Positions 21,971 to 22,318 of a DNA stretch of 22,318 nt are shown in pieces (position 1 is the first letter of the stretch; every line of letters starts with the position of its first letter). The position numbers were made by a program, and so were the translations under genes. The stretch comes from an uncultured Bacillota bacterium (GTDB taxonomy: Bacteria; Bacillota_I; Bacilli_A; RF39; UBA660). The DNA lies in assembly GCA_946626905.1 (NCBI GenBank), contig CAMOVA010000008.1:1-22318 (forward strand), written 5' to 3'. The notes under the pieces are model-generated. The model had not been told where the DNA came from. It saw only the letters and a program-made list of their open reading frames with translations, and searched no databases.

Positions 21971-22318
21971 ATGAATTTAAAAAGAATATTAATAATTAAT
22001 GTGGTTTTATCATTTGTTTTGAGTTTTATAACACATTTTGTATATCAAGTATTTCCAAATACCTTTACTTCTATTTTCTTTCCTGTAAACGAAAGTATTT
22101 GGGAACATATGAAAATGTTATTTACAACAATACTACTGTCAAATTTAATTATACTTATTATAATTAAAAAATATGATATTAAATATAATAACTTTTTATT
22201 TTCTGTATTCATACAAGCATTTCTTTCAATACCAATATTTTTATTGATGTTTTTACCATATAATTACTTTTTTAAAGAAAATTTAATAATAATATCAATA
22301 TTTATGATAATAACATTT
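21971..22318 (+). CDS. DUF6512-like membrane protein, partial at window end
   Basis: An open frame of 116 codons that runs off the window without a stop. It starts MNLKRILIINVVLSFVLSFI and has a helix at about 5-25, a loop FFPVNESIWEHMKMLFTTIL (about 37-56), and further hydrophobic helices at 50-65, 75-95 and 102-116. The Pro-Val-Asn-Glu-Ser-Ile-Trp-Glu-His-Met-Lys loop matches, from memory, the characteristic segment of the DUF6512 membrane family, of unknown function. The ATG is preceded by GAGGGAT at suitable spacing. The gene is divergent from dnaG. The missing C-terminal part cannot be judged. Confidence 0.7.
   Translation, partial: MNLKRILIINVVLSFVLSFITHFVYQVFPNTFTSIFFPVNESIWEHMKMLFTTILLSNLIILIIIKKYDIKYNNFLFSVFIQAFLSIPIFLLMFLPYNYFFKENLIIISIFMIITF

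Overview
The window is chromosomal DNA from a very AT-rich, low-GC member of the Bacillota. Gene order and content recall a genome-reduced Bacilli/Mollicutes-like lineage such as the uncultured gut order RF39; that placement is inference. The standard bacterial code fits: Trp is TGG, and TGA ends dnaG. Intergenic gaps are very short, and no rRNA, tRNA, CRISPR, insertion sequence or prophage gene is visible.

Layout. (1) 58-2496: a membrane-anchored Lon-like PDZ protease (YlbL/SepM type) converges on a membrane-anchored transglutaminase-like protein; ribosomal protein S20 and a 36-residue membrane miniprotein follow on the minus strand. (2) 2581-5169, plus strand: a SpoIIM-family membrane protein, the tRNA 2-thiouridylase mnmA, and a helix-turn-helix protein. 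(3) 5170-5735: a roughly 350-base gene-poor stretch with a CCCCTA/TAGGGG hairpin, then a 68-residue Ser/Asn/Arg-rich protein. (4) 5770-9295, minus strand: a ZIP metal transporter, an unknown 124-residue protein, a VanY-type D,D-carboxypeptidase, and a zinc-ribbon membrane protein with a 17-residue Asn-rich repeat. (5) 9362-13924, minus strand: the operon xerD, an unrecognised 847-residue protein, deoB. (6) 14021-15232, plus strand: rarA. (7) 15241-17970, minus strand: a type IV pilus/type II secretion platform protein with a large N-terminal extension, then a prepilin peptidase. (8) 18071-21870: a YqfQ-like protein facing the minus-strand operon dnaG, rpoD, trmK. (9) 21971 to the window end: the start of a DUF6512-like membrane protein.

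The informational genes (rpsT, mnmA, dnaG, rpoD, trmK, rarA, xerD) form a conserved backbone, and several neighbourhoods match Bacillus subtilis (xerD next to deoB; dnaG-rpoD-trmK with a yqfQ-like gene nearby). Between them lie envelope genes: a protease, a transglutaminase, a carboxypeptidase, pilus assembly proteins and a metal transporter.

The most unusual signals are architectural. Many promoter-proximal genes have a TATAAT-like -10 box only 14-19 bases before the start codon, so transcripts would begin at the ribosome binding site. These genes mostly use GGTGAT, while operon-internal genes use GGAGG. Most terminator hairpins overlap the stop codon. The other leading candidates are the 847-residue protein between xerD and deoB, the extended PilC-like protein, and a perfect inverted repeat over the promoter of the pilus operon.
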